NCBI RefSeq assembly: GCF_013177695.1
Contig: NZ_WOEY01000018.1
Coordinates: forward strand, 116,141 to 180,140
Direction: 5' to 3'
DNA: 64,000 nucleotides
Source: Paraburkholderia solitsugae
Lineage (GTDB): Bacteria; Pseudomonadota; Gammaproteobacteria; Burkholderiales; Burkholderiaceae
Shown: positions 34,889-44,161 of the stretch, one piece after another
Layout of the letters: every line of letters starts with the position of its first letter
Numbering within the stretch: position 1 is the stretch's first letter
Program-made: the position numbers and the translations under genes
Notes under the pieces: model-generated
What the model was told of the DNA's origin: nothing
What the model saw: only the letters and a program-made list of their open reading frames with translations
Database searches by the model: none

Positions 34889-35321
34889 TCCGGCTGGAAG
34901 GGCCGGTTATTGCGTACATGGCATTACGCTCAGCCGCCACTGACTACCTTCGCGACGGCCGCCCACCCCGTCGCGAAAGATCACTTAAGACTTCAATTCG
35001 CTTACAAGCGAGCCAGGACTTTCCCGAAGTTCCGGGGCTCGACCTTGCATCGCACCACTCCCGCCAAACCCCGTCACGTAAGGCCCGCCGCCCTAGCGAG
35101 CGCTTCAGCGCGTCGACGTCTTCTCCGATCGTTTCCTTGACGAGCGTCTCCACGCCTGCTCTACTAAATCAACTAAAGTGATTTAAGCAGTCCACTTCGG
35201 GCTGCCCAGGAATCGCTACAGGTTCCAATCCAGATTGCGAACAGATTGCAAGCGCGCAGCGTTCGCGTGTGCAATCGCCCGCAGTTCACAACGTCGTTGC
35301 CAATAACCGGAGGAGCGTCCC
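34889..35321. other. Intergenic region upstream of frcB
   Basis: About 430 nt. The left part has only short frames (the minus-strand frame 34944-35153 is not convincing). The right part carries the palindrome at 35165-35185 and presumably the frc promoter. No tRNA or terminator with T-run seen. Confidence 0.4.
35165..35185. promoter_or_regulatory. Candidate FrcR operator upstream of frcB
   Basis: TAAATCA-N7-TGATTTA is a perfect 7-bp inverted repeat, AT-rich against a GC-rich background. It lies about 137 nt before the frcB start, suiting a ROK-family repressor such as the one encoded at the end of the operon. Binding is inferred. Confidence 0.48.
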
Positions 35322-36326
35322 ATGAATCTGAATTCCCGCAGGCATCCTGTCGCCAGGAAAATCGTGTCGATGTGCGTTGCGGCATCGGCGGTGTGGTGTG
35401 CGAGCGCGAGCCAGGCGGCCGACCAGCCTGTCGTCGGCCTCATCACCAAGACGGACACCAACCCGTTCTTCGTGAAGATGAAAGAAGGTGCCGAAGCGGC
35501 TGCCGCAAAAGACGGCGCCAAGCTGCTCACCGCCGCCGGCAAGTTCGACGGCGACAACGCGAGCCAGGTCACCGCCATCGAAAACATGATGACGGCCGGC
35601 GCGAAAGCGATTCTGATCACACCGAGCGACACGAAGGCGATCGTGCCGAGCATCAGGAAAGCGCGCGCCGCCGGTGTGATGGTGGTCGCGCTCGACACGC
35701 CGACCGATCCGCAGGATGCCACGGACGCCCTCTTCGCCACCGACAACTTCAAAGCCGGCGTGCTGATCGGCAAGTACGCGAAAGCCGCGATGAACGGCAA
35801 GCCCGCGAAGATCGCTACGCTCGACTTAGCGCCCGGCGTTTCGGTCGGCGTGCTGCGTCATAACGGCTTCCTGGAAGGCTTCGGCGTGAAGGAAGGCGAT
35901 CCGTCGATCGTCTGCAGCCAGGACACCCGCGGCGATCAGGCGAAGGGTCAGACGGCGATGGAGAACTGCCTGCAGAAATCGCCGGACATCAACGTGGTCT
36001 ATACGATCAACGAACCGGCCGCAGCGGGTGCGTATCGCGCGCTCAAAGCGGCGGGCAAAGACAAGAGCGTGATGATCGTGTCCATTGACGGCGGCTGCGA
36101 AGGCGTACGCAATGTGAAGGCCGGCGCGATTGCCGCCACCTCGCAGCAGTATCCGTTGAAGATGGCCGCGCTCGGCGTGACGGCGGGCGTCGACTATGCG
36201 AAGACCGGCAAGAAGGTCTCCGGCTATCAGGACACGGGGGTGACCCTGATCACCGATAAGCCGATGTCCGGCATCGATAGCAAGGATACGAAGTTCGGCC
36301 TCGACAATTGCTGGGGCAACAAGTAA
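35322..36326 (+). CDS. frcB: Fructose-type ABC transporter substrate-binding protein FrcB
   Basis: A 334-residue periplasmic protein with signal peptide (to about residue 34, SQAA-DQ). The ribose/galactose-type binding fold begins [26 protein letters not shown] and ends with [13 protein letters not shown]. The gene order SBP-permease-single-domain ATPase-ROK regulator matches the frcBCA/frcR locus of rhizobia, a CUT2 importer for fructose, ribose and mannose. It binds the sugar and delivers it to FrcC. Ribosome binding site GGAGG about 8 nt before the start. Confidence 0.9.
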   Translation: MNLNSRRHPVARKIVSMCVAASAVWCASASQAADQPVVGLITKTDTNPFFVKMKEGAEAAAAKDGAKLLTAAGKFDGDNASQVTAIENMMTAGAKAILITPSDTKAIVPSIRKARAAGVMVVALDTPTDPQDATDALFATDNFKAGVLIGKYAKAAMNGKPAKIATLDLAPGVSVGVLRHNGFLEGFGVKEGDPSIVCSQDTRGDQAKGQTAMENCLQKSPDINVVYTINEPAAAGAYRALKAAGKDKSVMIVSIDGGCEGVRNVKAGAIAATSQQYPLKMAALGVTAGVDYAKTGKKVSGYQDTGVTLITDKPMSGIDSKDTKFGLDNCWGNK

Positions 36327-36362
36327 CGCGTATTGAAAAGGCGGCCAACTGCGCTGGGCCGC

Positions 36363-36514
36363 CGGATTGCCGGATTGCCGGATTGCCGGATTGCCGGATT
36401 GCTGGATTGCTGGATTGCTGGATTGCTGGATTGCTGGATTGCTGGATTGCTGGATTGCTGGATTGCTGGATTGCTTCATTGCTTCATTGCTTCATTGCTT
36501 CATTGCTTCATTGC
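36363..36514 (+). repeat. 8-bp tandem repeat, 19 units in three blocks, between frcB and frcC
   Basis: The array reads 5 x CGGATTGC, then 9 x TGGATTGC, then 5 x TTCATTGC, with no interruption (152 bp). All units share xxxATTGC. The block pattern indicates expansion by slippage after each point mutation. It lies 37 nt after the frcB stop and 69 nt before the frcC ATG, so it is transcribed within the operon. It has no stop codon in any of six frames. Unit number should be unstable and could tune FrcC/FrcA expression relative to FrcB. Confidence 0.95.
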
Positions 36515-36582
36515 TAGATGGCCGGCCCCGCGTATTTGCCGCGTGGCCAGCCCGCCCCGCTCATGCATCGAGGACACCTATC

Positions 36583-37569
36583 ATGTCGACCCCTTCCGCG
36601 CCTGCTGCCCACTCGCGCACCTTCGCCGACCGCCTGCCGTCGCTCGCTGAAATCGGACCGCTGATCGCCCTGCTGCTGGCCTGCGGCTTCTTCATTTCAC
36701 AGAGCAACCGGTTCCTGTCGTTCCAGAACCTCTCGCTGATCCTGCAACAGACGATGGTGGTCGCCACGATCGCAATCGGCCAGACGCTGATCGTGCTGAC
36801 GGGCGGGATCGATCTGTCGTGCGGGATGGTGATGGCGTTCGGCTCGATCATCATGACCAAATTCGCGGTCACGCTCGGCGTGCCGCCCGTTCTCGCGATT
36901 CTGTGCGGTGTCGCCGCAAGCACGCTGTTCGGCGCGCTCAATGGCGTGCTGATCACGCGGATCAAATTGCCGGCCTTTATCGTCACGCTGGGCACACTGA
37001 ATATTGCGTTCGCGCTCACGCAGATCTATTCGAACGCGGAAAGCGTCTCGAACCTGCCGGACGCGATCATGTTCCTCGGCAACACGTTCAAGTTCGGCCC
37101 CGCCGATGTCACCTACGGCACGGTCCTCACACTGCTGATGTATGCGGCGACGTGGTTCGTCTTACGCGACACCGTGCCCGGCCGGCATTTGTATGCGCTC
37201 GGCAATAACCCCGAAGCCGCTCGCCTGATGGGCCTCTCCTCGCAAAAGATTTTGCTCACCGTGTATTCGCTGGCCGGTGCGATCTACGGCATCGCCGCGC
37301 TGTTGTCGGTATCGCGCACCGGGGTCGGCGACCCGCAGGCTGGGCAAACCGAGAACCTCGACAGTATTACCGCGGTGGTGCTGGGCGGCACGAGTCTGTT
37401 CGGCGGACGCGGCTCGATTATGGGCACGCTGCTCGGCGCGCTGATTGTTGGCGTGTTCCGCAATGGCTTGACGTTGATCGGCGTCTCGTCGGTCTACCAG
37501 GTGTTGATCACCGGCATGCTCGTGATTCTCGCGGTAGCCGCGGACAAACTGTCCCATCGTCGCGGTTGA
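36583..37569 (+). CDS. frcC: Fructose-type ABC transporter permease FrcC
   Basis: A 328-residue CUT2 permease with 8-10 membrane segments. Family motifs are visible in GQTLIVLTGGIDLSCGMVMAFGS (about 66-88), NGVLITRIKLPAFIVTLGT and GGTSLFGGRGSIMGTLLGAL (about 268-287). The start is the ATG at 36583 with GAGGA about 9 nt upstream. The frame stays open upstream through the tandem repeat, but that part (repeats of CWIAGLLD) is not plausible protein for this family. frcA follows after 18 nt. Confidence 0.92.
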   Translation: MSTPSAPAAHSRTFADRLPSLAEIGPLIALLLACGFFISQSNRFLSFQNLSLILQQTMVVATIAIGQTLIVLTGGIDLSCGMVMAFGSIIMTKFAVTLGVPPVLAILCGVAASTLFGALNGVLITRIKLPAFIVTLGTLNIAFALTQIYSNAESVSNLPDAIMFLGNTFKFGPADVTYGTVLTLLMYAATWFVLRDTVPGRHLYALGNNPEAARLMGLSSQKILLTVYSLAGAIYGIAALLSVSRTGVGDPQAGQTENLDSITAVVLGGTSLFGGRGSIMGTLLGALIVGVFRNGLTLIGVSSVYQVLITGMLVILAVAADKLSHRRG

Positions 37570-37587
37570 GCCCTAAAGGAGCCTGTC

Positions 37588-38385
37588 ATGTCGACATCTA
37601 CTTCTGCTTCCACCGTGATGCCCGTTCTGCAGGCACGCGGACTCGTCAAACGCTACGGCAGCGTCACCGCGCTCGACGGCTGCGATTTCGAAGTGCTGCC
37701 CGGCGAGATTCTCGCTGTGATCGGCGATAACGGCGCGGGCAAGTCGTCGTTGATCAAGGCGCTTTCGGGCGCCACCGTCCCCGATGAAGGCGAAATCCTG
37801 CTCGACGGCAAACCGGTCAAATTCCGCAGCCCGTTGGATGCACGCGCTCAAGGCATCGAGACTGTGTACCAGGAGCTCGCGGTGGCGCCCGCGATGAGCA
37901 TCGCCGAAAACCTGTTTCTCGCCCGTGAGCTCGTCAAACCGGGTTGGCGTGGTTCGATCTTCAAGATGATCGACAAGCGCCGCATGCTCGACGAAGCCAC
38001 CGCGCACATGAAGGATCTGCAAATCGGCATCCGTTCAATGCGCCAGGCGGTCGAAACGCTCTCCGGCGGCCAGCGTCAAGGCGTGGCCGTAGCACGCAGC
38101 GCGGCGTTCGCGCGGCATGTGGTGATTCTCGACGAGCCCACCGCCGCACTCGGTGTCAAGGAAGGCAACATGGTGCTCGAACTGATCCGCCGCGTGCGCG
38201 AGCGCGGACTGCCGGTGATCCTGATCAGCCACAACATGCCGCACGTGTTCGAAGTCGCGGACCGCATTCATATCCAGCGGCTTGGCCGGCGTGCCGCGGT
38301 GGTGAACACCAAAGACATCCATATGTCAGAGGCCGTGGCGATCATGACGGGCGCGAAGGAAGCGGACGTCAAGGCGATTGCATGA
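37588..38385 (+). CDS. frcA: Fructose-type ABC transporter ATP-binding protein FrcA
   Basis: A 265-residue ATPase with Walker A GDNGAGKSS (about 47-55), signature LSGGQRQGVAVARS (about 153-166), Walker B VVILDEPTAAL and H-loop LISHNMPHV. It is a single nucleotide-binding domain, unlike the two-domain RbsA/MglA ATPases of most CUT2 systems, but as in FrcA. It energises FrcC. AAGGAG precedes the ATG by about 7 nt. The frcR gene follows 30 nt downstream. Confidence 0.92.
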   Translation: MSTSTSASTVMPVLQARGLVKRYGSVTALDGCDFEVLPGEILAVIGDNGAGKSSLIKALSGATVPDEGEILLDGKPVKFRSPLDARAQGIETVYQELAVAPAMSIAENLFLARELVKPGWRGSIFKMIDKRRMLDEATAHMKDLQIGIRSMRQAVETLSGGQRQGVAVARSAAFARHVVILDEPTAALGVKEGNMVLELIRRVRERGLPVILISHNMPHVFEVADRIHIQRLGRRAAVVNTKDIHMSEAVAIMTGAKEADVKAIA

Positions 38386-38415
38386 TGCCTGCATCCCGCT
38401 GAGGGGCACACGACG

Positions 38416-39642
38416 ATGGAAACCACCGGTACACGTTCCCCCCTCAAACGCACGGTCGGCTCGAACCAGGTCGGCATGCGGCAATTCAACGAACGGATCG
38501 TCCTGCAGACGATCCGTCTGCATGGGCCGCTGCCGAAAGCCGAGGTGGGCCGTCTCACGCGTCTGTCGATGCAGACCGTGTCGATGATCGTCGACCGTCT
38601 GATCGACGACGGCCTGCTCGAGAAGCAGGCGCGCGTGCGCGGCCGCATCGGTCAACCCTCGGTGCCGATCGCATTGCGTGCCGACGGCGCGTACACCATC
38701 GGCATCAAGGTGGGACGCCGTAGTCTCGACGTGCTGGCAATGGATTTCGCGGGCCACGTCGTGTGCCGCGACGTATTCGAGTATGCCTATCCCGATCCGC
38801 GCACGCTATTCCCGGCGCTCGACAGCAAACTGGCGCGCGTAAATCAGACGCTCGGCGCGAGGGCGAACAAAGTGGTTGGCGTGGGCGTGGCGGCGCCGTT
38901 GTGGCTCGGCGGCTGGCGCGACTTTCTCGGCGCGCCGCAGGAAGCGCTGGACGCTTGGCACGAGATCGATTTGCGTACCCGTATCGCGGCGATGACGGGC
39001 TTGCCTGTCGAGTTCGCCAAAGACACCACCGCCGCCTGCGCCGCCGAACTCGTGATGGGCCAAGGGCGCGGGATTCACAATTTTCTCTATCTGTTCGTCG
39101 GCACCTTTATCGGCGGTGGTCTGGTGATCGACGGCCGTTTGCATGGCGGGCCGCATGACAACGCAGGCGCTGTCGGTTCGATTCCGTTGAGAGACGGCAG
39201 CGCGCGCAAGCCGGCGCGGCAACTGCTGCACGCAGCATCGGGTTTCGTTCTGGAACAGTTGTTGATCGACGCGGGCGCGCCGGCTGCCGCCGCGCATGAT
39301 CATCGCGCGTTGTCGCCTGAACTGTGGCGGCAGACCGAACAATGGCTCGATACCGCGTGTCCCGCGATCGCCAATGCGTTGACCAACGCGGCTGCCCTGC
39401 TCGACCTGGAAGCGGTGGTGATCGACGGCGAGCTCGACCGGCAACTGGTGCGCGAAATCATTCGGCGCACCGAGCGCGTGCTCGATCGCTTCGAATGGGA
39501 AGGCATGGTGCGCCCGCAACTGCTGGAAGGCACCATCGGCGCCGATGCGCGGGCCATGGGTGGTGCGATTCTGCCGCTATACGCGCATTTCGCGCCCGTG
39601 CACGAACTTTTTCTTAAGCCGGCGACGGACGCGGGCTATTAG
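38416..39642 (+). CDS. frcR: ROK-family transcriptional regulator, FrcR-like
   Basis: A 408-residue regulator: N-terminal winged HTH (about 20-80, NERIVLQTIRLHGPLPKAEVGRLTRLSMQTVSMIVDRLI) and a ROK sugar-kinase-like domain (about 95-390) with GTFIGGGLVIDGRLHGGPHDNAGAVGSIPL. Position after frcBCA matches frcR in rhizobia, where it regulates the importer. The palindrome upstream of frcB is the likely target. No convincing Cys-rich zinc motif of the ROK kinases is evident, in keeping with a regulator rather than a sugar kinase. Confidence 0.88.
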   Translation: METTGTRSPLKRTVGSNQVGMRQFNERIVLQTIRLHGPLPKAEVGRLTRLSMQTVSMIVDRLIDDGLLEKQARVRGRIGQPSVPIALRADGAYTIGIKVGRRSLDVLAMDFAGHVVCRDVFEYAYPDPRTLFPALDSKLARVNQTLGARANKVVGVGVAAPLWLGGWRDFLGAPQEALDAWHEIDLRTRIAAMTGLPVEFAKDTTAACAAELVMGQGRGIHNFLYLFVGTFIGGGLVIDGRLHGGPHDNAGAVGSIPLRDGSARKPARQLLHAASGFVLEQLLIDAGAPAAAAHDHRALSPELWRQTEQWLDTACPAIANALTNAAALLDLEAVVIDGELDRQLVREIIRRTERVLDRFEWEGMVRPQLLEGTIGADARAMGGAILPLYAHFAPVHELFLKPATDAGY

Positions 39643-39752
39643 GCGTCGAGACGCTTCGGTTTCCTGTTGTGCACGGGTCCGCAGCGAGCGCACCCTCGCC
39701 CATGAAGCTTGCACGGCGCTCATACAGTCATTGCCCGTGGCTCACCAACTGC

Positions 39753-42700
39753 TCATTGTGCCGCCACCTTCGCTACAGAAGCAGTTTTAGCAGGCGGGTT
39801 TTGCAGCAACGGCTGCAGTACCGGCGCCAACGACTTCAGCAACTGCACCGAGAGTGCGCTGGTGAACTCGTAATGGGCCGCATATGGCTCATGCACCCAG
39901 GCGGTCAGCGTGCCGTAGAAGCGGTCTCCCATCACAAACACGAAGGTTGCGCTGCGGTTCACCTTGCGCGACTCGATCAGGCGCGCGCCTTTGGCCCACA
40001 CGTTGAAGCGCTGATCGCCGGTGCCGGTCTTGCCGTAAATCTCAAGTGTCTGACCATCGGGGAACGTCATACCCTGGGCGAGACGCTTAGCCGTACCGCC
40101 TAATACAACATCGCGCAACAGCCCCCTGACAACCCCGGCGATCTCTGGCGACAACTGCTGCTGCGGCGCCACCGCCGCGCGCTGGAAATGCGTTTCGTAC
40201 GGCGTGTTTTGCGCGAAGTCGAGTTGCGTGAGGCTTTCGGTCGGCACCTTATTGCCGCCGTTGGCAATCACGCCGATCAGTTGCGCGAGCGCGGCCGGCC
40301 GGTCGCCGGATGCGCCAATCGCCGCAGCATACGACGGCGTAAGCGTCGCGAACGGATAGCCAAGGGCCTGCCACGACTTGCCGATCGCATCGTACGCGCG
40401 CAGTTCGACCATCCGCTTGATACGGCGATCCTGGGTGGCGTGATAGCGCGTCTTGAAGAGCCAGGAATACGTCGACAGACGCACGTCGCGGCTCGCGTTT
40501 TCGATCTGGTCGAGCGTCGCGTCGGGATGGCTGCGCAGATAGTTGAGGGTCCACAGTTCCAGCGGATGCACGCTCGAAATGTAGCCGCGGTCGTTCAGAT
40601 TAAAGCGGTCGATCGCATACTTGTCGTATAGGTTCCCCAGATCCTCATCGTCCAGCATGGAGGCCGCCGGCGTGTTCTTCAACGCGGCACGCATCTTCGC
40701 GTTGAACCACGCATTCGATTCGTCCGGTGCGACGCTGCGCAACACCGTCGCCACTTTAGGCGGCGATTTGCGCACGCCTAGCAGCAGCAAGGCCAACTGC
40801 TGCTCGGGTGCTTTGCCGTGGTACTTCGTGTAAAAACGATTCATGTACACGCGGCTTTCCTGATCCGCGAAACGCGTGAGATACATCTTGCGGATTGCTG
40901 GATCGCCCAACCATTGCGACGATGGTCCGGTGGTCTGCACCATCTCGTAGTGGACGATATCGCGCATCAGCCGCACGAACACCAGATTCACTGAATGCTG
41001 GAAGGCGCGGTGCACGGTCAGAATGCGGCTGTTGTCGTCGGAATCGAAGTTATTGAAGGACTGCGCGCCGCCGCCCGTATAGAACGTTTCGCCCGGGCTC
41101 GCCGAGTATTTACGCTCCACCGCCGCATCGAGCATGGCTTGCAGCGAGCGATCCGAGGTATGCGTCAGATAATCGAGCGCCCAGCGCGTAAGCTGATCGT
41201 TCGGATCGGGCTTCACAGCTTTCAGCTCCGCTGTGCTCATTGAACCATAACGCGCATGCAGGTCGGAGACGATCTGCAAATACGTCACGACGGTACGCAT
41301 TTTCGCGGTCGATCCGAGATTCAGCCGCGCGCCGGAGTTGATGTCGAATGGCTGGTTGACGCTGTCGGTTTGCACCCGCACGAGGTTCGCGCCGTCACGC
41401 CGTTCGAACAGCGTGAAGCTATAGGCAATTTTCGACGGATCGTCGGCGGGGCGCAGCATTTCATAGCCGACGATCCCGGCGGCTTGCGCGCCATCGCGCG
41501 TCGCGGCGGCGGCGAGGCGATCACTCACGGCCTGCTGCACGGCGTTGTTGAGCGTGCCCGTTGCCTGCAAGTCGAGCCGGTCGAGTTCATAGAAACTCGG
41601 AATGCCGAGCGCCGCCAACAGATGCGAGCGCATCGACGTCACGGCCTTGCGCGACACGAACGAGTCCGCGTTCTGCGTTTTTTTCGGCGCGTGGCGTAGA
41701 TCCACCTGCGCGGACAGCGCGGCATCGCGCAGCGGAATCGAAATGACACCACCGGTCGCGAGCAGCCGTAAATAGCTATCCGTCAGACGTTCAAGTTCGG
41801 TATAGCCGTGATTCAGCAAATACGATGGCGCACGCTGCGCGATCATCAGTGAGAGCACCTGGCGAAACGCCTCGCCCTGCTCCGCGAGATTCTCTTCTGT
41901 CGACGGCGCTTTGAGAATGCGGTTGACGTCGTTGAAATCGCGACCGTACCAGGCGGCCAGACCGTCGCCGATCCCGTTGATTTCGCCGATACCCGGTTGC
42001 GCGGCAAGCGGCACCGAGTTGAGATAGTGGACGACGATCTGCTGGCGCGCGGGCATGGTTTGCGGGCCATTCAGATAGGCGCGTACCGAGGCCGATGCGA
42101 TCTGCCGCAATTTTTCCGGCGGCGTTGCCGTGCGCCCGTCCGCCGAGTGGCGAAACTTCTCGATTTGCGTAGCCAGCGTGCTGCCGCCGGGCGTCGACTG
42201 ATGCCGGTTGAACACGCGCGCGCCCTGGTCGACTAGCGCGCGGCTAAAGCGTCCCCAGTCGATCGCCGGATTGCGGTTCGGCTGATCCGGATCGAGCAGA
42301 TAGCGGTCTTCGATAAACAGCAGCGAATTGACTACTAGTGGCGGGATCGAATCGAAACTGTCATAAACGCGGCCTGGAAACTGTGCACCAAAGAGCGGCG
42401 CGCCGGTTCCATCGAAGAGTTGCAGCCCCGCCTGATCTTTTTCGGCGTAGGGAATAAATAGACCGTTATCGGCCAGCGACAGCATCCGTTCGGAATCGCG
42501 CGACTGTGCGCTGATTTCAAACCCGCGTTCGAGCAATCGTTTCTGGAACGACGGCAGCAACGCGTAGCCGAGCCGGCTATCGTAGGGGCCTTTGTCTGCT
42601 TGAGGAAAGCGGATGGAATGACTTGGACCGTTCTCGACGGAGAAACCTACATCGCGCGTAAGTTCGGAGAGATAGCGCGCCTGCAGTCGCGACGTTTCGA

Positions 42701-42833
42701 TCTCGACCTGCATAAAGCGGGCCGCCAAAGCCAGCGCGAGCAGAAACGCCGCTGCCAGCCCCCATTTGAGCCACTTCCTGACGGGCGCCGTGCCAGTCGT
42801 GCGAAGCGGTAACCGAACCAGTGGCCGATTCAT
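39753..42833 (-). CDS. Atypical class A penicillin-binding protein (transglycosylase/transpeptidase)
   Basis: This protein of 1026 residues is anchored by one N-terminal helix (about 22-45). A GT51-like domain carries EDRYLL (motif 1) and GGSTLATQ (motif 2) near residues 180-230. A transpeptidase domain shows all three motifs: STAK (in LNLGSTAKMRT), SVN and KTGTG. The GT51 part is unusual: the His after the first Glu motif and the RKxxE Glu are not evident. The start at 42833 has GGGGAGAG upstream. It could be a specialised cell-wall synthase active under particular conditions; which strand-linking activity it retains is uncertain. Confidence 0.8.
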   Translation of the reverse strand: MNRPLVRLPLRTTGTAPVRKWLKWGLAAAFLLALALAARFMQVEIETSRLQARYLSELTRDVGFSVENGPSHSIRFPQADKGPYDSRLGYALLPSFQKRLLERGFEISAQSRDSERMLSLADNGLFIPYAEKDQAGLQLFDGTGAPLFGAQFPGRVYDSFDSIPPLVVNSLLFIEDRYLLDPDQPNRNPAIDWGRFSRALVDQGARVFNRHQSTPGGSTLATQIEKFRHSADGRTATPPEKLRQIASASVRAYLNGPQTMPARQQIVVHYLNSVPLAAQPGIGEINGIGDGLAAWYGRDFNDVNRILKAPSTEENLAEQGEAFRQVLSLMIAQRAPSYLLNHGYTELERLTDSYLRLLATGGVISIPLRDAALSAQVDLRHAPKKTQNADSFVSRKAVTSMRSHLLAALGIPSFYELDRLDLQATGTLNNAVQQAVSDRLAAAATRDGAQAAGIVGYEMLRPADDPSKIAYSFTLFERRDGANLVRVQTDSVNQPFDINSGARLNLGSTAKMRTVVTYLQIVSDLHARYGSMSTAELKAVKPDPNDQLTRWALDYLTHTSDRSLQAMLDAAVERKYSASPGETFYTGGGAQSFNNFDSDDNSRILTVHRAFQHSVNLVFVRLMRDIVHYEMVQTTGPSSQWLGDPAIRKMYLTRFADQESRVYMNRFYTKYHGKAPEQQLALLLLGVRKSPPKVATVLRSVAPDESNAWFNAKMRAALKNTPAASMLDDEDLGNLYDKYAIDRFNLNDRGYISSVHPLELWTLNYLRSHPDATLDQIENASRDVRLSTYSWLFKTRYHATQDRRIKRMVELRAYDAIGKSWQALGYPFATLTPSYAAAIGASGDRPAALAQLIGVIANGGNKVPTESLTQLDFAQNTPYETHFQRAAVAPQQQLSPEIAGVVRGLLRDVVLGGTAKRLAQGMTFPDGQTLEIYGKTGTGDQRFNVWAKGARLIESRKVNRSATFVFVMGDRFYGTLTAWVHEPYAAHYEFTSALSVQLLKSLAPVLQPLLQNPPAKTASVAKVAAQ

Positions 42834-43029
42834 GGCTGCTCTCCCCGAGCGTGCGCCATGCTCTTCAATTCGGCGCACCTTCGATCAAGTGTAGCGCGGA
42901 AAACGAGCATGCAATCGGTTCGGATTTACCCGAGAGTGTCGCCGCAGCAACACCCCATCGCAAGACATGGCAGAGCGCCGCTTGGCGTGAGATATTGGAT
43001 GTCTTTCGTAAGTCGAAAAACTGCTAGTT

Positions 43030-44001
43030 TCAGGCAGTTTTTTGCTTCCGCATCACCTGACTCCCCGCCTGCTCCACCTTTCGTCCTCGCAACAACGCAA
43101 TGAATTGCTCAGCCGGCGGCGACAGCACGCCGCCTTTGCGCGTGACCACGCCGAAGGTTTGCGAAGGCGACTTCAGTTTGACCGGCACGAGACGCAACAT
43201 TTTTTGCCGGGCGAACAACGCCGCGATCGCGGTCGGCAAAAGTGAAACCAGATCGACACTGTTTTGCAGTAATGCGACTGTCACAAAGGTGGAGGCGGTC
43301 GAGATCGGGTTGTCCGGCATCTCGAGCCCCGCCAGATCCATCTCGCGTTCGAGCAACGCGTGCAAGGGCATATGCGACGGATACATCACCCAGCGGTGAC
43401 CGGCCAGATCACGCAGTGTCACTTCCTTCCTGGCCAAGGACGGATGCTCATAACCCACCACCACGGATAACGGCTCGTCATCGAGCGGATGGTAGTGATA
43501 TTTCGACGGATCGGCGGCGACTGCCGCACGGCCGATCACCAGATCGAGCCGGCCTTCGTCGAGCTGCAGCAGCATGCGCGCGCTCGTGTCTTCCACCACT
43601 TCGATCGACAGGCCCGGCTGCCCGGCATGCAGATCATTCAGCGCCGGCACCACGCATTCGGGAATCGCGCCCATGATCGCCCCGATCGCGAGACGGCCGC
43701 CGCGCCCCGAGCGTATCTCGGCGACGTCCTGGCACAGCGCAGTGAGGTCGGTCGCCACGAGCCGCGCGTAGCGGATCACGCAGTGGCCGAGCTGGTTCGG
43801 AATCATGCCGCTCTTCGAACGCTCGAAGAGCGGCGCCTCGAGCATCGACTCCAGCTCCTGTAACGCCTTGCTCGCAGCCGATTGCGTCATCGACATCGCG
43901 CCGGCTGCTTTGTGCAGCGACGTGTGGTCGTCGAGCGCGATCAGCAATTGCAGCTGCTTCATGCGCAGTCTCGACAGCAGAACGTTCAGGGTGTCTTTCA
44001 T
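43030..44001 (-). CDS. LysR-family regulator (GbpR-like)
   Basis: A 323-residue LysR protein. The HTH reads RLRMKQLQLLIALDDHTSLHKAAGAMSMTQSAASKALQELESM, followed by an effector domain from about residue 95. The product begins MKDTLNVLLSRLRMK when the ATG at 44001 is used; the longer frame has no family character. It resembles the GbpR/sugar-related LysR group and is divergent from the L-2-keto-3-deoxyarabonate dehydratase gene, which it probably controls in response to arabinose or a related sugar. Confidence 0.87.
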   Translation of the reverse strand: MKDTLNVLLSRLRMKQLQLLIALDDHTSLHKAAGAMSMTQSAASKALQELESMLEAPLFERSKSGMIPNQLGHCVIRYARLVATDLTALCQDVAEIRSGRGGRLAIGAIMGAIPECVVPALNDLHAGQPGLSIEVVEDTSARMLLQLDEGRLDLVIGRAAVAADPSKYHYHPLDDEPLSVVVGYEHPSLARKEVTLRDLAGHRWVMYPSHMPLHALLEREMDLAGLEMPDNPISTASTFVTVALLQNSVDLVSLLPTAIAALFARQKMLRLVPVKLKSPSQTFGVVTRKGGVLSPPAEQFIALLRGRKVEQAGSQVMRKQKTA

Positions 44002-44161
44002 GGCTTGCCGCGAACCCAGGGGGTGAGTCGCAAAAGCGATCACAAGATGGAAACTATTCAATATACCCGCCACGCACGCCGCCGTATAGTCGGCGACGGA
44101 GACATTCAAAAACCCACGCCTCATCGCGTCATCCCCTCACCTCAGCACAACGCACATCGCC

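Noticed and set aside
34944..35153. 69-codon minus-strand frame upstream of frcB
   Set aside because: Short, no ribosome binding site, no family recognised; could be a gene remnant but cannot be supported.
36363..36514. Possible CRISPR array
   Set aside because: Units are contiguous 8-mers with no spacers, and no cas genes are nearby.
36367..36582. Upstream extension of frcC through the tandem repeat
   Set aside because: It would translate as repeats of CWIAGLLD, unlike any permease N-terminus; a good ribosome binding site precedes the ATG at 36583.
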